Shown: positions 25,614 to 34,881, counted from the first letter of the stretch. The stretch is 64,000 nt of DNA from Flavobacterium notoginsengisoli (GCF_014207905.1 NZ_JACHLB010000002.1:558001-622000); one strand, 5' to 3'. Numbers and translations are program-made. The notes: generated by a model not told the origin, from the letters alone.

Positions 25614-26123
25614 TTATTTTTTGTGGAGAATTTCATAAATCGATTTTAACTGATGTGTGTGCCTCTGCGAATGAACAATTGCAAAATGCAACCATTCATA
25701 AATAGTAAAATTTTCAAAACCGGGAATTTTGGCATCCAAACAAGTCAATGTTAAATCGTAAGTTTCTGCAGCTTCAAATAAATCGGTTTGTACTTTTTTT
25801 ATCGAAGCCAATAAATCATTCTTATTATATTCAATAGTAGCAGGCTTTATATTTTCGGGAGATTGGTATTTGGTATTAAAATCTAGAAATATTCCATCTA
25901 GTTTTTTACTGTTTTCATCTGGTTCGCGAGTTGTTTTTTCTGTTTTTCCTGCAAATAATTGCGGAAGACCAGAACAAGCGAGAATAATATGCTGAACGGT
26001 TTGGGCGCCAGTCCAGCTTCCTTCAAAAGGTACAATATTGATTTCATCTTCGGCAAAAGAAGAAAAAACATCGTTTAGCTTGGTATAGGTTTCTAATATT
26101 GTATTTTGAATTGCGCTTTCCAT
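25614..26123 (-). CDS. DinB-family four-helix-bundle protein
   Basis: 169 residues. 'WTGAQTVQHIILACSGLPQLFAG' near residue 38 and 'TIYEWLHFAIVHSQRHTHQLKSI' near the end carry the histidines of the DinB metal site (H46 in the first block, and H-x3-H-x3-H in the last). The family includes thiol-dependent transferases and DNA-damage-induced proteins; many members have unknown substrates. It is likely co-transcribed with the membrane protein gene downstream. The 176-bp gap before it on the minus strand holds nothing notable. Confidence 0.85.
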   Translation of the reverse strand: MESAIQNTILETYTKLNDVFSSFAEDEINIVPFEGSWTGAQTVQHIILACSGLPQLFAGKTEKTTREPDENSKKLDGIFLDFNTKYQSPENIKPATIEYNKNDLLASIKKVQTDLFEAAETYDLTLTCLDAKIPGFENFTIYEWLHFAIVHSQRHTHQLKSIYEILHKK

Positions 26124-26299
26124 CTTTTTAATTTTTAAAAATTAATTATTCAACATTCACGCTTGCTGTAAGGTTTTGTGAACCCACAGTGCATTTTCTG
26201 TTAAAGTAAATTGTATAGAATTAGGGGAATGATGGTATATCAAATATACGATAAAAAATAATAAAATGCTAAAAACCAGTATTTTGAATGTTTGTGGTT

Positions 26300-26509
26300 T
26301 TATGGAAGCACTTCACAAGAGTAGCCATGAAGATTTAAAACAGCAATAATTTTGGTATTGGAAATAGAGGGTGCATGAATACGCAGAATTTTATCGCAAT
26401 CTTCTAAATCGAAGCTGATCGAACTGTTTGGAAAATGCTCAAGAAGTTTCTCAATGATTATTTGACATTGAGACTCTTCTTGAACATTTGTTTTAAAAAC
26501 TTCAATCAT
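26300..26509 (-). CDS. Small HMA-like fold protein without the CxxC metal site
   Basis: 69 residues. The order strand-helix-strand-strand-helix-strand ('EVFKTNVQEESQCQIIIEKLLEHFPNS', 'SISFDLEDCDKILRIHA', 'NTKIIAVLNLHGYSCEVLP') matches a ferredoxin-like heavy-metal-associated domain. The metal-binding C-x-x-C loop is missing ('VQEESQ' in its place), so metal carriage is unlikely. Such small proteins are common in flavobacteria and of unknown role. It ends 13 bp from the DoxX gene upstream, which suggests co-transcription. Confidence 0.65.
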   Translation of the reverse strand: MIEVFKTNVQEESQCQIIIEKLLEHFPNSSISFDLEDCDKILRIHAPSISNTKIIAVLNLHGYSCEVLP

Positions 26510-26522
26510 AAAGTTTTGGTTT

Positions 26523-26903
26523 TTAGAGTGCTATGTTTTTATAACGCTGTATTTTATGATATGTTATATAAGAAACCACAAGAACAGCTAGAACTATCAA
26601 TGGGAAAAAAGTATTGAAATGGAGTCCGTCTACAGCGTAGTGACTTATTGAAGCAAAAATAAAATCGAATGCAAATCCGGCATAAGCCCATTCTTTAATG
26701 CGTCCTGGGATTTGTGGAATAATTAAAACCAAAACTCCAAGGATCTTAAAGACTACTAATGCATTTCCGAAATATTCCGGATAACCAAGGTGTTTTATTC
26801 CTTCTTTGGCTTCATGTGATTGTGAAAATATTGCCGGCATAACACCTTCAAATAAAAAAATAAGAATTGTAGTAGTCCAAAAAATAATTTTTGTTGTCTT
26901 CAT
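26523..26903 (-). CDS. DoxX-family membrane protein
   Basis: 126 residues, four membrane helices (about 5-24, 48-66, 72-91, 98-116). 'GIKHLGYPEYFGNALVVFKILGVLVLIIPQIPGRIKEWAYAGFAFDFIFASISHYAVDG' is the usual DoxX-like pattern, with 'GYP' and 'KEWAYAGF'. Family members sit in the inner membrane and are tied to redox or stress functions, but no activity can be assigned here. It precedes the small HMA-like gene on the minus strand. Confidence 0.88.
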   Translation of the reverse strand: MKTTKIIFWTTTILIFLFEGVMPAIFSQSHEAKEGIKHLGYPEYFGNALVVFKILGVLVLIIPQIPGRIKEWAYAGFAFDFIFASISHYAVDGLHFNTFFPLIVLAVLVVSYITYHKIQRYKNIAL

Positions 26904-27054
26904 TGGGTATTTGTTTTAAATAGTTATTAGTTAATGTATTACAAATCTAATAATGTTTTCATTTAACCAAATACGCATTTACGACTATTTTAGGGGCATT
27001 TTGGACAAGATTCTGATTTTAGATTATAGAAGGTAGATTTTAGATTGAAAATAG

Positions 27055-27131
27055 TTCTCGCAAAGACGCTGAGTCGCAAAGAAAAATAACTTAAAAAAAG
27101 TAAACTTTGCGACTTCGCGTCTTTGCGAGAG
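27055..27131. repeat. CGCAAAG-family inverted repeat, copy 2
   Basis: The left arm 27055-27081 and right arm 27105-27131 are near-perfect complements of 27 bp (TTCTCGCAAAGACGC... with ...GCGTCTTTGCGAGAG). It lies in the gap before the GNAT gene stop, with no reading frame inside. Confidence 0.85.
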
Positions 27132-27165
27132 GATTAATTGGGATTTGGATTTTAAAACTTGAAAT

Positions 27166-27897
27166 TTACGCCAGTTGGTAATTCGTAATCGTAAACAAAT
27201 CTTCAAAACCTAATCTGGTATAAATCCCTTTTCCTAAAGCTGAAGCTTGTAATTGTGCATATTCGCAATCCGAATCTACAGCTTCATTGATGGCAAACTT
27301 CATGATTTCTTCGGCAAAACCTCTTTTACGCATTTCAGGAATAACGCCTACGCCATGAATTCCCATTATTTTTTCAGTTTGAAAAAGAGTCAAGGTTCCA
27401 ATTGCTTTTCCTTCAAAATGAACTAAATAAAATTTCGCATTTTCGTAATTGTTAATCAAAGTTTCTTTACTGATTACATAACTAAAAGACAGTGGATAAA
27501 TATCTGACCAAGTTTTAGCGTCTTCTTCATTCAAAACTCTTTTAAAAGTAAGTTTGTTTTCAAGCGGAAATTTTTCTCCCAGTTTTAAAGCCATCGCTAC
27601 AAGTTGAATTCGGATATGAAAGCCATTTTTTTCGAAAATTTCTTTAGCATTGCTTCCAAAAATATCCCAGTATGGAATAACCAAACCTGGATTTTTTGCC
27701 ATAATTTCTTGAATCTGAGAAAAATTTTCTTCGGTAATATCTTCTCGAGACCATAATCTATTGGGCCAGCCAGAATTTTTGATTTGGGAAAATTCAAAAG
27801 GATCGTTTTTATGATAAGATAGGAGAGGAGTGGCAACAGTTTTCCAAAGCGTTGTAAGATTATCAATATTGTCTTTGATGAGTTTTATATGATCCAT
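27166..27897 (-). CDS. GNAT-family N-acetyltransferase
   Basis: 243 residues. The second half is a GNAT domain: 'AKFYLVHFEGKAIGTLTLFQ', 'IMGIHGVGVIPEMRKRGFAEEIMKFAINEAVDSDCEYAQLQAS' (acetyl-CoA loop R-K-R-G-F-A) and 'IYTRLGFEDLFTITNYQ'. The first 120 residues ('HIKLIKDNIDNLTTLWKTV') form the lead domain of two-part acetyltransferases. The acceptor is unknown. It stands alone, divergent from nothing and 71 bp from the Crp-like regulator gene upstream. Confidence 0.88.
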   Translation of the reverse strand: MDHIKLIKDNIDNLTTLWKTVATPLLSYHKNDPFEFSQIKNSGWPNRLWSREDITEENFSQIQEIMAKNPGLVIPYWDIFGSNAKEIFEKNGFHIRIQLVAMALKLGEKFPLENKLTFKRVLNEEDAKTWSDIYPLSFSYVISKETLINNYENAKFYLVHFEGKAIGTLTLFQTEKIMGIHGVGVIPEMRKRGFAEEIMKFAINEAVDSDCEYAQLQASALGKGIYTRLGFEDLFTITNYQLA

Positions 27898-27968
27898 TAT
27901 TGTGACGAGTTTAAATTGTAGAACAAAGATAAATCTGGTCTTTCAGAAAAGCCTTTACATATGTTGAT

Positions 27969-28574
27969 TCACGAACCTTTTTCCAGACTTTTTCTGATTC
28001 GGCTTAACTGTGTTGGCGTAATTCCCAAATGCGAAGCAATATGCAATAACGGAACGCGATCAGCAATTGTTGGATGTTTTTCAAGAAGACTAATATATCT
28101 TTCTGTTGCATTTTGCATTACCAAAGCCACTTCTCTTTGTTCTTTTTCGATAATCCAGTTTTTCTCCAAATGGGCGATATAGAAGTTTTTAAGATCATCG
28201 TTTTGATAGATCAACTCCATATATTTTTTATAGTCGATGTTGATTACGATGGAATCTTCTAAAGCTTCAAGTGTAAAATTAGAAGGAGTTTGGAGCATCA
28301 AAGAAACTTTAGAACCCGCAAAATAATTTTCCATAAAAAGATTTTTGTTATAGAAATTTCCTTCTTCATCTGTAATAAAAGCTCTTAAAATACCTTTTGC
28401 AATAAAATGAAGATTTTTAGCAATTTCTCCGTTTCTTAAAAGTGTTTCTCCTTTTTTAAGAGTTTGAAAATGTGTAGTGCTTTCTATCTGTTTCCAAGAC
28501 TGATCAGAAAGCGGGTAATAACTTTCGATGGTTTTTTTTAGATTGTTGAGGTATATTTCTGGATTGAAATTCAT
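27969..28574 (-). CDS. Crp/Fnr-family transcriptional regulator
   Basis: 201 residues from the ATG at 28574. The frame continues upstream only to a TTG inside a repeat, so the shorter start is preferred. A cyclic-nucleotide-binding beta-roll ('LKKGETLLRNGEIAKNLHFIAKGILRAFITDEEGN', 'FAGSKVSLMLQTPSNFTLEALEDS') precedes a winged helix ('VPLLHIASHLGITPTQLSRIRKSL'). The cAMP-contacting Arg/Glu residues are not conserved, as in many flavobacterial members of this group, so the signal is unknown. It may control the GNAT gene just downstream. Confidence 0.87.
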   Translation of the reverse strand: MNFNPEIYLNNLKKTIESYYPLSDQSWKQIESTTHFQTLKKGETLLRNGEIAKNLHFIAKGILRAFITDEEGNFYNKNLFMENYFAGSKVSLMLQTPSNFTLEALEDSIVINIDYKKYMELIYQNDDLKNFYIAHLEKNWIIEKEQREVALVMQNATERYISLLEKHPTIADRVPLLHIASHLGITPTQLSRIRKSLEKGS

Positions 28575-28589
28575 AGATTGTTTTGGTTT

Positions 28590-28742
28590 TGCCACGAAGG
28601 CGCTAAGACACAAAGTTCACTGCCACGAATTTCACTAATTTTCGCGAATTATTTTTATAATTAGAGAGAAAAGAAATTAGTGAAAATTAGTGAAATTCGT
28701 GGCAAATAAAAAAACTTCGCGCCCTTGCGCCTTCGTGGCAAA
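28590..28742. repeat. GCCACGAA-family nested inverted repeat
   Basis: Outer arms TTTTGCCACGAAGGCGC (about 28587-28603) and GCGCCTTCGTGGCAAAAA (about 28728-28745) enclose inner arms TGCCACGAATTTCACTAATT (28621-28640) and AATTAGTGAAATTCGTGGCA (about 28684-28703). It sits between the efflux outer membrane factor gene and the Crp-like gene. The spacer codes for nothing else. Confidence 0.8.
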
Positions 28743-28747
28743 AAGCA

Positions 28748-28786
28748 AAAAACGCCATGAAACCAAAATGGCCTCACAGCGTTTTC
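28748..28786 (-). terminator. Terminator of the TetR-linked efflux operon
   Basis: GCCAT (28755-28759) and ATGGC (28769-28773), inside AAAACGC/GCGTTTT, fold into a hairpin followed on the minus strand by six T. It lies 35 bp after the outer membrane factor stop. Confidence 0.65.
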
Positions 28787-28820
28787 CTCTCAAAAAATAA
28801 ATAATTAACGGGTACGGGTA

Positions 28821-30239
28821 TTATTTCCAGCCGCCGCCAAGGGCACGATATAAATCGGTGTTAGCGGTTAACTGTTGTCTTTTTATATCTGCAAGTTCCA
28901 ATTCGCTTTGCAAAAGATTTGCTTGTGCTGTCAAAACTTCCAAATATTCTGCTAAACCATTTTGAAATAGAAGGTTAGCGTTTTTAATTGCTTGTTGCAA
29001 CGTTTTTACTTTTTCTTTTAAGAATGTTTCCTGTTGCTGTAATTTTTCTACTTTAACCAAAGCATCCGAAACTTCGCTTACCGCAACCAAAACAGATTGT
29101 CTAAAAGCCAAAACTGCTTTTTCTCTTTCTGCAACAGCAATATTATATTGCGTTCTCACTCTTTTGTTGTTTAAAAGAGGCTGAGTTAAACCTCCTGCAA
29201 CAGTTCCGAATAATGATGCCGGAATATTGAACCAATTACTAGTTTCGAAAGAGTTTAATCCGCCTTGCGCCGTAATTCTGAGAGCTGGGTATAAATCCGC
29301 TTTCGTGATACCGACATTTGCGTTGGCAGCTTTAAGAGCCAGTTCGGCACTTTTTACATCAGGTCTTCTGCTTACTAAGGCAGAAGGAACGCCGATTGCT
29401 GTATTATGTTTTACTTCAAGTGCGCTTAAACGAACAGATCTTTCTTTAGAATTTGGAAATGAACCAGTTAAAACACTCAAAGCATTTTCCTGAATTGCAA
29501 TATTTTGTTCCAATAACGGAATCAATTGCGCTGAGTTTAATTTCTGCGCTTCAGATTGTTGAATAGCCAAATTAGTTACCTGACCCGCATCGTATTTTAA
29601 TTTGATAATATTTGTTGTACTATCATTTAAACGAAGATTTTGTCTGGCAATATCCAGTTGAGCGTCCAACATCAAAAGATTATAATATCCTCTCGAAACA
29701 TTGGCAACAATATTGGTCTGCAATGCTTTTTTTACTTCTTCAGATTGAAGATATCCTGCGTAAGCCCCTTTCTTTTGGTTTCTGATCTTTCCCCAAATAT
29801 CAGCCTCCCAAGAAAGAGAAGCTCCAGCAGAATAGTCGTCAATATGTTTGGCACCGATGGCCTGATTTAAGTTCAATCCCGTAAAACTATTGTCTGACGG
29901 ATTGCTTGTGCTTGCGTTTACAAATAAATTAACCTGAGGCACATTTCCCCATTTTGACTGCGTAAAACGGTATTGTGCAATTTCGATGTTCTTTTCGGCA
30001 ATCTGCAGGTCATTGTTTCTTGCAACAGCGCTGTCAATTAATTTGATAATATCTTTTTCTGTAAAGAAGTTTTTCCACTCCACATCGGCGATACTCGTAG
30101 TATCACTCGAAACCGATGCATTCCTGAAATTCTCAGGAAATGCATCTTTTGGAGTTTCAATATCCTTAGAGACTTTACAGGATATTAAAGTCGTGATCAG
30201 AATGGCGAAGGTCACGATTTTGGTTATATGATTTTTCAT
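28821..30239 (-). CDS. RND efflux outer membrane factor lipoprotein (OprM/NodT type)
   Basis: 472 residues from the ATG at 30239, which begins a lipoprotein signal ('ILITTLISC'); the frame upstream of it runs into a repeat and starts with TTG, so it is rejected. Two OEP repeats of long coiled coils are seen ('RNNDLQIAEKNIEIAQYRF', 'GYYNLLMLDAQLDIARQNLRL', 'VSDALVKVEKLQQQETFLKEKVKTLQQAIKNANLL') and the family landmark 'GVPSALVSRRPDVKSAELALKAANANVGITKADLYP'. It forms the trimeric exit duct for the adjoining RND pump. The ending 'DLYRALGGGWK' is also typical. Confidence 0.93.
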   Translation of the reverse strand: MKNHITKIVTFAILITTLISCKVSKDIETPKDAFPENFRNASVSSDTTSIADVEWKNFFTEKDIIKLIDSAVARNNDLQIAEKNIEIAQYRFTQSKWGNVPQVNLFVNASTSNPSDNSFTGLNLNQAIGAKHIDDYSAGASLSWEADIWGKIRNQKKGAYAGYLQSEEVKKALQTNIVANVSRGYYNLLMLDAQLDIARQNLRLNDSTTNIIKLKYDAGQVTNLAIQQSEAQKLNSAQLIPLLEQNIAIQENALSVLTGSFPNSKERSVRLSALEVKHNTAIGVPSALVSRRPDVKSAELALKAANANVGITKADLYPALRITAQGGLNSFETSNWFNIPASLFGTVAGGLTQPLLNNKRVRTQYNIAVAEREKAVLAFRQSVLVAVSEVSDALVKVEKLQQQETFLKEKVKTLQQAIKNANLLFQNGLAEYLEVLTAQANLLQSELELADIKRQQLTANTDLYRALGGGWK

Positions 30240-30290
30240 TAGTTTTTTTATTAAAATTCCTTTAACCCGTTTGGGGGTAATTTTTTTTGA

Positions 30291-30425
30291 AACACATAGA
30301 GACATAGTTCTTTTCAAATTTTAAAAAGGCGTTTCACTTGCTTAAATACACATAGTCCTATGTGTGGAAACTAGTTTCTTCTAATCTCTTTTTTCAACAC
30401 TAAAAATCTATGTTTCTATATGTTT
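30291..30425. repeat. AACACATAGA-family inverted repeat, copy 1
   Basis: AACACATAGAGACATAG (30291-30307) pairs with CTATGTTTCTATATGTTT (about 30408-30425). An inner hairpin CACATAG/CTATGTG lies at about 30351-30366. It occupies the gap between the 37-aa gene and the outer membrane factor gene of the pump operon. A second copy is at 44171-44320, also within an efflux operon. Confidence 0.8.
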
Positions 30426-30441
30426 AATTTTCCTCAACAGA

Positions 30442-30555
30442 TTATATCTCTGTACAAGTATCTTTTCTAGTTTCAAGATCTTTTGAGATTCTGTACGATA
30501 TATATCCAATGCCAACTATGATGGCAACTAAAATGGTTGTGATATAGTTTTCCAT
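30442..30555 (-). CDS. 37-aa single-pass membrane protein in the RND operon
   Basis: The reading frame ATG to TAA encodes 37 residues: 'MENYITTILVAIIVGIGY', then 'ISYRISKDLETRKDTCTEI'. Residues 5-21 form one membrane helix, followed by a basic/acidic cytosolic tail with one cysteine. Its ATG comes 3 bp after the permease stop, so translation is probably coupled. The position recalls AcrZ of enteric bacteria, a 49-aa helix that binds AcrB, but no sequence kinship is claimed. It is the only such frame in the gap and lies outside the neighbouring repeat. Confidence 0.6.
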   Translation of the reverse strand: MENYITTILVAIIVGIGYISYRISKDLETRKDTCTEI

Positions 30556-30558
30556 ATT

Positions 30559-33500
30559 TTATTTTTCTTCTTCATTATGAATTACAGCGATTGGTTTGCC
30601 GCTAAATTTTTCTTGTAAATGCTGGAATACTATGAATAATACCGGAATAATAAATAATCCTAGAATTACCCCCGAAAGCATTCCGCCCGCTGCTCCAATA
30701 CTAATTGAATGATTTCCTTGTGCTGAAGGTCCTTTGGCACTCATCATTGGCACTAAACCAACTACGAAAGCAAGAGAAGTCATTATAATTGGTCGCAGAC
30801 GTAATTTTGCTGCTTCAATAGAAGCTTTTACCAGAGCCTGCCCAGATTTTCGTTTCTGAACCGCAAATTCCACAATCAAGATGGCATTTTTGGCGAGAAG
30901 TCCAATCAGCATGACAAGTGCAACCTGAACATAAATGTTATTTTCAATTCCAGTTAAACCAATAGCTACAAATACTCCAAAAATACCTGCAGGGATTGAT
31001 AAGATTACAGCCAAAGGCAAAATGTAACTTTCGTACTGTGCAGCAAGTAGGAAATAAACGAATATCAAACACAGTAAAAATATAGTTGCAGATTGTCCTC
31101 CAGACGAAATCTCCTCACGCGTTTGGCCCGAGAATTCAAACCCGTAACCTGCAGGCAATTGTTGTGCTGCTACTTCTTCAATGGCTTTAATGGCATCTCC
31201 GGAACTAAATCCTGGTTTCGGAATGGCATTAATCGAAATTGAATTAAATAGATTATATCTAGAAGCGGTTTCAGAACCATAAATACGAGTTAGTTTTACT
31301 AAAGTATTTATTGGCACCATTTCGCCGTTTTTATTTTTAACGAAAACACGGTCAATTGCGGTTGGATCGGCTCTGTCATCAATATCGGCCTGAACTACAA
31401 CTCGATAGTATTTACCAAATCGGTTAAAGTCTGATGCCTGCGCGCTACCAAAATAAGCCTGCATAGTTTGCAAAATGTCTTTTACATTAACACCCAATTG
31501 ATTTGCTTTTTCATCATTAACCTCCAATTGCAATTGAGGATAATCGGCTTTGAAAGAGGTAAAGGCTACAGCAATCTCAGGACGTTTCATTAATGCTCCG
31601 ATAAATTCCTGAGAAATACCACTGAATTTATCCAGTTTTCCTCCTGTTTTATCTTGCAGAACCAAATCTAAAGCTTCAACATTACTAAATCCGGGAACCG
31701 TTGGGAAACTGAACACGAAGAAACTTCCGCCAGAAATTGAACCTAATTTACCACGAACCTGATTCATGATCTCGTCAATGTTTTTAACTTCTCCACGTTC
31801 CTCATTTGGTTTAAGCAATACGAAAACAACTGCAGAAGATGGACTTGTTGAATTCGTCAATAAGTTAAAACCAGAAATCGCTGTTACGAATCTTGAAGCA
31901 TCTAAACCTCTTAAAGTATTTTCAGCTTCGGTCATTACTTTTTGAGTTCCGTCAAGCGAAGTTCCCGATGGCGTATTTACGGCAATTGCAATAAATCCTT
32001 GATCTTCTGTCGGAATAAATCCGGCAGGAGTTGTTTTTACCAATAAAACTGTTGCAGCAGTAATAGCAGCTAATCCGCCTAAACTCAACCATTTTTTTCT
32101 GATTAAGAATTTAATTCCGCCAACGTAACGGTTGGTCAACGATTCGAAACTGCTGTTGAAAGCGGTAAAGAATTTCTCTTTAAATCCTTTTTTCTCATAA
32201 GGCGCATCGTGATCGTGAGCTCCGTGATTATCTTTCAAGAATAAAGCAGCAAGAGCCGGACTCAATGTTAAGGCATTTACAGCCGAAATTACAATTGCGA
32301 TTGCCATTGTAAAGGCAAACTGACGATAGAAAACTCCTGTTGAGCCTTCCATAAAACCAACCGGCAGGAATACAGCAGCCATTACCAACGTAATCGAGAT
32401 AATAGCACCCGTTATTTCGTGCATTGCTTCATGGGTTGCGATTTTTGGAGACAAACGTTTATGCTCCATTTTCGCATGCACCGCTTCGACTACCACAATG
32501 GCATCATCGACCACAATACCTATCGCCAGAATTAAAGCGAAAAGCGTTAAAAGGTTGATCGAGAATCCGAATAACTGCATGAAGAAGAACGTTCCTAAAA
32601 TTGCTACAGGTACAGCAATAGCCGGGATTAAAGTTGATCTAAAATCCTGAAGGAAAATAAATACCACAATAAATACAAGAATAAAAGCTTCGATCAAAGT
32701 ATGTTCAACTTGTTCGATAGATTGATCAAGAGAAACTTTTGTACTGTAAAATATATTGTGTTTAATGCCTTTTGGAAAATCTTTAGAAGCCTTTTCCATC
32801 ATTTTATTGATTGCAATCTGGATATCATTCGAGTTAGAACCCGCTAACTGAATCACCCCAATTACAATTCCTTTTTTACCATTCAAACGAGTTAAACTGT
32901 TATAAGAGTAAGCACCCAATTCAACTCTGGCTACATCTTTTAAACGAAGTACAGAACCGTCTGCGTTGGAACGAATTGCGATATTTTGATAATCTTCTGG
33001 TTTGGTAAGTTTACCTTTGTATTTAATAACGTATTCAAAAACCTCTTTGCTTCGCTCTCCAAATTTCCCTGGAGCAGCTTCCAAACTTTTGTCCTGAATT
33101 GCTCCCATAACTTCGCTTGGCGTAACATTATGAGTTGCCATTTGTGTCGGGTTTAACCAAACACGCATAGAGTAATCTTTTACACCACCAAAAATACTGG
33201 CAGAACCTACACCTGGAATACGTTTTAATTCCGGAATAATATTAATCTGTGCATAATTGGCAACAAAAGTCTGATCGTATTTCGCTTCATCATCGGTATA
33301 CATACCAATGGCCATGATGAAAGAGTTTTGTTGTTTTGCTGTGATAACACCTTGCTGAACAACCTCTGCAGGCAATTGGCTTGTCGCTTGTGCCACACGG
33401 TTTTGAACGTTTACTGCAGCCTGATCGGCATCTGTTCCCAATTTAAAGAAAACAGTAATCGCTAAAGTACCATCGTTACTGGCAGTAGAACTCATATAAG

Positions 33501-33726
33501 TCATGTTTTCTACACCATTTATGGACTCTTCTAGAGAAGGCGCCACAGAACGTAAAACCGTTTCTGCGTTGGCTCCCGGATATACCGCCGTTACCAAAAC
33601 CGATGGAGGCGCAATATCAGGAAACTGTTGTAAAGGCAGTTTAGTTAAACCTAATACTCCCAGAATAACCAATAAAATGGAAATTACGGTTGCCAGTACA
33701 GGTCTTTGTATAAATATTTTGAACAT
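30559..33726 (-). CDS. RND multidrug efflux permease (AcrB/HAE1 type)
   Basis: 1055 residues. The N-terminus 'MFKIFIQRPVLATVISILLVILGVLGLTKLPLQQFPDIAPP' is that of AcrB-like pumps. The proton-relay residues are intact: D407 and D408 in 'GIVVDDAIVVVE' and K946 in 'LLAKNAILIVEF'. Twelve membrane helices and two large periplasmic loops are present. It expels amphiphilic drugs using the proton gradient, with the adaptor encoded 12 bp upstream and the outer membrane factor downstream. The C-terminus ends in an acidic 'HNEEEK'. Control by the TetR gene upstream is likely. Confidence 0.95.
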   Translation of the reverse strand: MFKIFIQRPVLATVISILLVILGVLGLTKLPLQQFPDIAPPSVLVTAVYPGANAETVLRSVAPSLEESINGVENMTYMSSTASNDGTLAITVFFKLGTDADQAAVNVQNRVAQATSQLPAEVVQQGVITAKQQNSFIMAIGMYTDDEAKYDQTFVANYAQINIIPELKRIPGVGSASIFGGVKDYSMRVWLNPTQMATHNVTPSEVMGAIQDKSLEAAPGKFGERSKEVFEYVIKYKGKLTKPEDYQNIAIRSNADGSVLRLKDVARVELGAYSYNSLTRLNGKKGIVIGVIQLAGSNSNDIQIAINKMMEKASKDFPKGIKHNIFYSTKVSLDQSIEQVEHTLIEAFILVFIVVFIFLQDFRSTLIPAIAVPVAILGTFFFMQLFGFSINLLTLFALILAIGIVVDDAIVVVEAVHAKMEHKRLSPKIATHEAMHEITGAIISITLVMAAVFLPVGFMEGSTGVFYRQFAFTMAIAIVISAVNALTLSPALAALFLKDNHGAHDHDAPYEKKGFKEKFFTAFNSSFESLTNRYVGGIKFLIRKKWLSLGGLAAITAATVLLVKTTPAGFIPTEDQGFIAIAVNTPSGTSLDGTQKVMTEAENTLRGLDASRFVTAISGFNLLTNSTSPSSAVVFVLLKPNEERGEVKNIDEIMNQVRGKLGSISGGSFFVFSFPTVPGFSNVEALDLVLQDKTGGKLDKFSGISQEFIGALMKRPEIAVAFTSFKADYPQLQLEVNDEKANQLGVNVKDILQTMQAYFGSAQASDFNRFGKYYRVVVQADIDDRADPTAIDRVFVKNKNGEMVPINTLVKLTRIYGSETASRYNLFNSISINAIPKPGFSSGDAIKAIEEVAAQQLPAGYGFEFSGQTREEISSGGQSATIFLLCLIFVYFLLAAQYESYILPLAVILSIPAGIFGVFVAIGLTGIENNIYVQVALVMLIGLLAKNAILIVEFAVQKRKSGQALVKASIEAAKLRLRPIIMTSLAFVVGLVPMMSAKGPSAQGNHSISIGAAGGMLSGVILGLFIIPVLFIVFQHLQEKFSGKPIAVIHNEEEK

Positions 33727-33738
33727 TGTGTTTTAGAA

Positions 33739-34881
33739 TTATTTTTGATTAGTTACTTCGGCAACCTTAGTTGATTTTTCAGGCTGAATCGCTTGTCCGT
33801 CCTGAAGCTTGTCAATACCGCTTAACACGATTTGGTCGCCTGTTTTTACACCTTCTTTAATTAAATAATTAGTTCCGCTTTTACCTACAACTGTAATAGG
33901 CATTTTGGTCACTTTGTTGTCTTTACCTACAGTAAATACAAATACTTTGTCCTGCATTTCAACTGTAGCCGACTGCGGAACCAAAATCGCATCATCGTGA
34001 TTTAATCCTAAACGGATTTTTCCTGTGTTTCCTGAACGTAAAGTTCCGTTTGTGTTTGGGAAAGTCGCTCTAAGAGTGATTGCGCCTGTAGTTTTATCAA
34101 ACTGGCCGTCAACCATATCGATTTTTCCGGTTTTTGGATAATCAGTATTATCAGCTAAAATCAAATTAACTGGAGGCAGTTTTTTGATTTTATCTCCTAA
34201 AGAATTTCCAGCGTATTTCGATTTAAAGTTGATGAAATCCGTTTCACTTAAAGAGAAATAAGCAAATACTTCATGAACGTCTGAAAGTGTTGTTAAAGGC
34301 TCAATATCTGAAGCAGAAACCAAACTTCCTTGTTTTTTTGGTAATCTTCCAATATAACCGCTAACTGGAGCTGTTACATTTGTATATCCTAAGTTGATTT
34401 TAGCAGAACCAACCATTGCTTTTGCTTGTTCGATATTTGCTGCTGCGATTTTTTGAGAAGCTTTAGCCGTTTTTAACTGATAATCAGAAACTACTTTGTT
34501 CTGAACCAAAGGAGTTAATTTATCAACTTCTAAGTTTGCGTTGATTAAAGCTGCTTCGGCTGCATGAAGACTTGCCAAAGCATTGTTTAATTGCTCACGG
34601 AACGGACGTTCATTGATTTTGAATAAAGTTTGTCCTTTGCTTACATAAGCCCCTTCGTCTACATAGATTCTGTCAAGATTTCCGCTTACTTGCGGACGAA
34701 TCTCAACGTCAACAGTTCCTTGTATAGAAGCAGGATATTCATTGTCTGTAGTAGTGTTTGCACTCGTGATAGCTAAAACTGGTAAAACCGGTGGAGGCGG
34801 AGCAGTTGGTGCCTGATTTTTATCAGCACAGCTGCTTAGTACTAATGCCAGAATAAAACTGGTTATAATTACATTTTTCAT
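33739..34881 (-). CDS. RND efflux periplasmic adaptor lipoprotein
   Basis: 380 residues if translation starts at the ATG at 34881; 34887 is an alternative two codons earlier. Both give a lipoprotein signal ('FILALVLSSCADKNQ'). The frame runs another 47 codons upstream, across an operator, and that part is rejected. The order is a barrel-sandwich half ('VDVEIRPQVSGNLDRIYVDEGAYVSKGQTLFKIN'), a hairpin of about 60 residues, the second half ('APVSGYIGRLPKKQGSLVSASD') and beta-barrel domains, as in AcrA. It links the permease to the outer membrane factor. Confidence 0.93.
   Translation of the reverse strand: MKNVIITSFILALVLSSCADKNQAPTAPPPPVLPVLAITSANTTTDNEYPASIQGTVDVEIRPQVSGNLDRIYVDEGAYVSKGQTLFKINERPFREQLNNALASLHAAEAALINANLEVDKLTPLVQNKVVSDYQLKTAKASQKIAAANIEQAKAMVGSAKINLGYTNVTAPVSGYIGRLPKKQGSLVSASDIEPLTTLSDVHEVFAYFSLSETDFINFKSKYAGNSLGDKIKKLPPVNLILADNTDYPKTGKIDMVDGQFDKTTGAITLRATFPNTNGTLRSGNTGKIRLGLNHDDAILVPQSATVEMQDKVFVFTVGKDNKVTKMPITVVGKSGTNYLIKEGVKTGDQIVLSGIDKLQDGQAIQPEKSTKVAEVTNQK

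Noticed and set aside
30240..30317. N-terminal extension of the outer membrane factor
   Set aside because: It begins with TTG inside an inverted repeat and would bury the lipoprotein signal.
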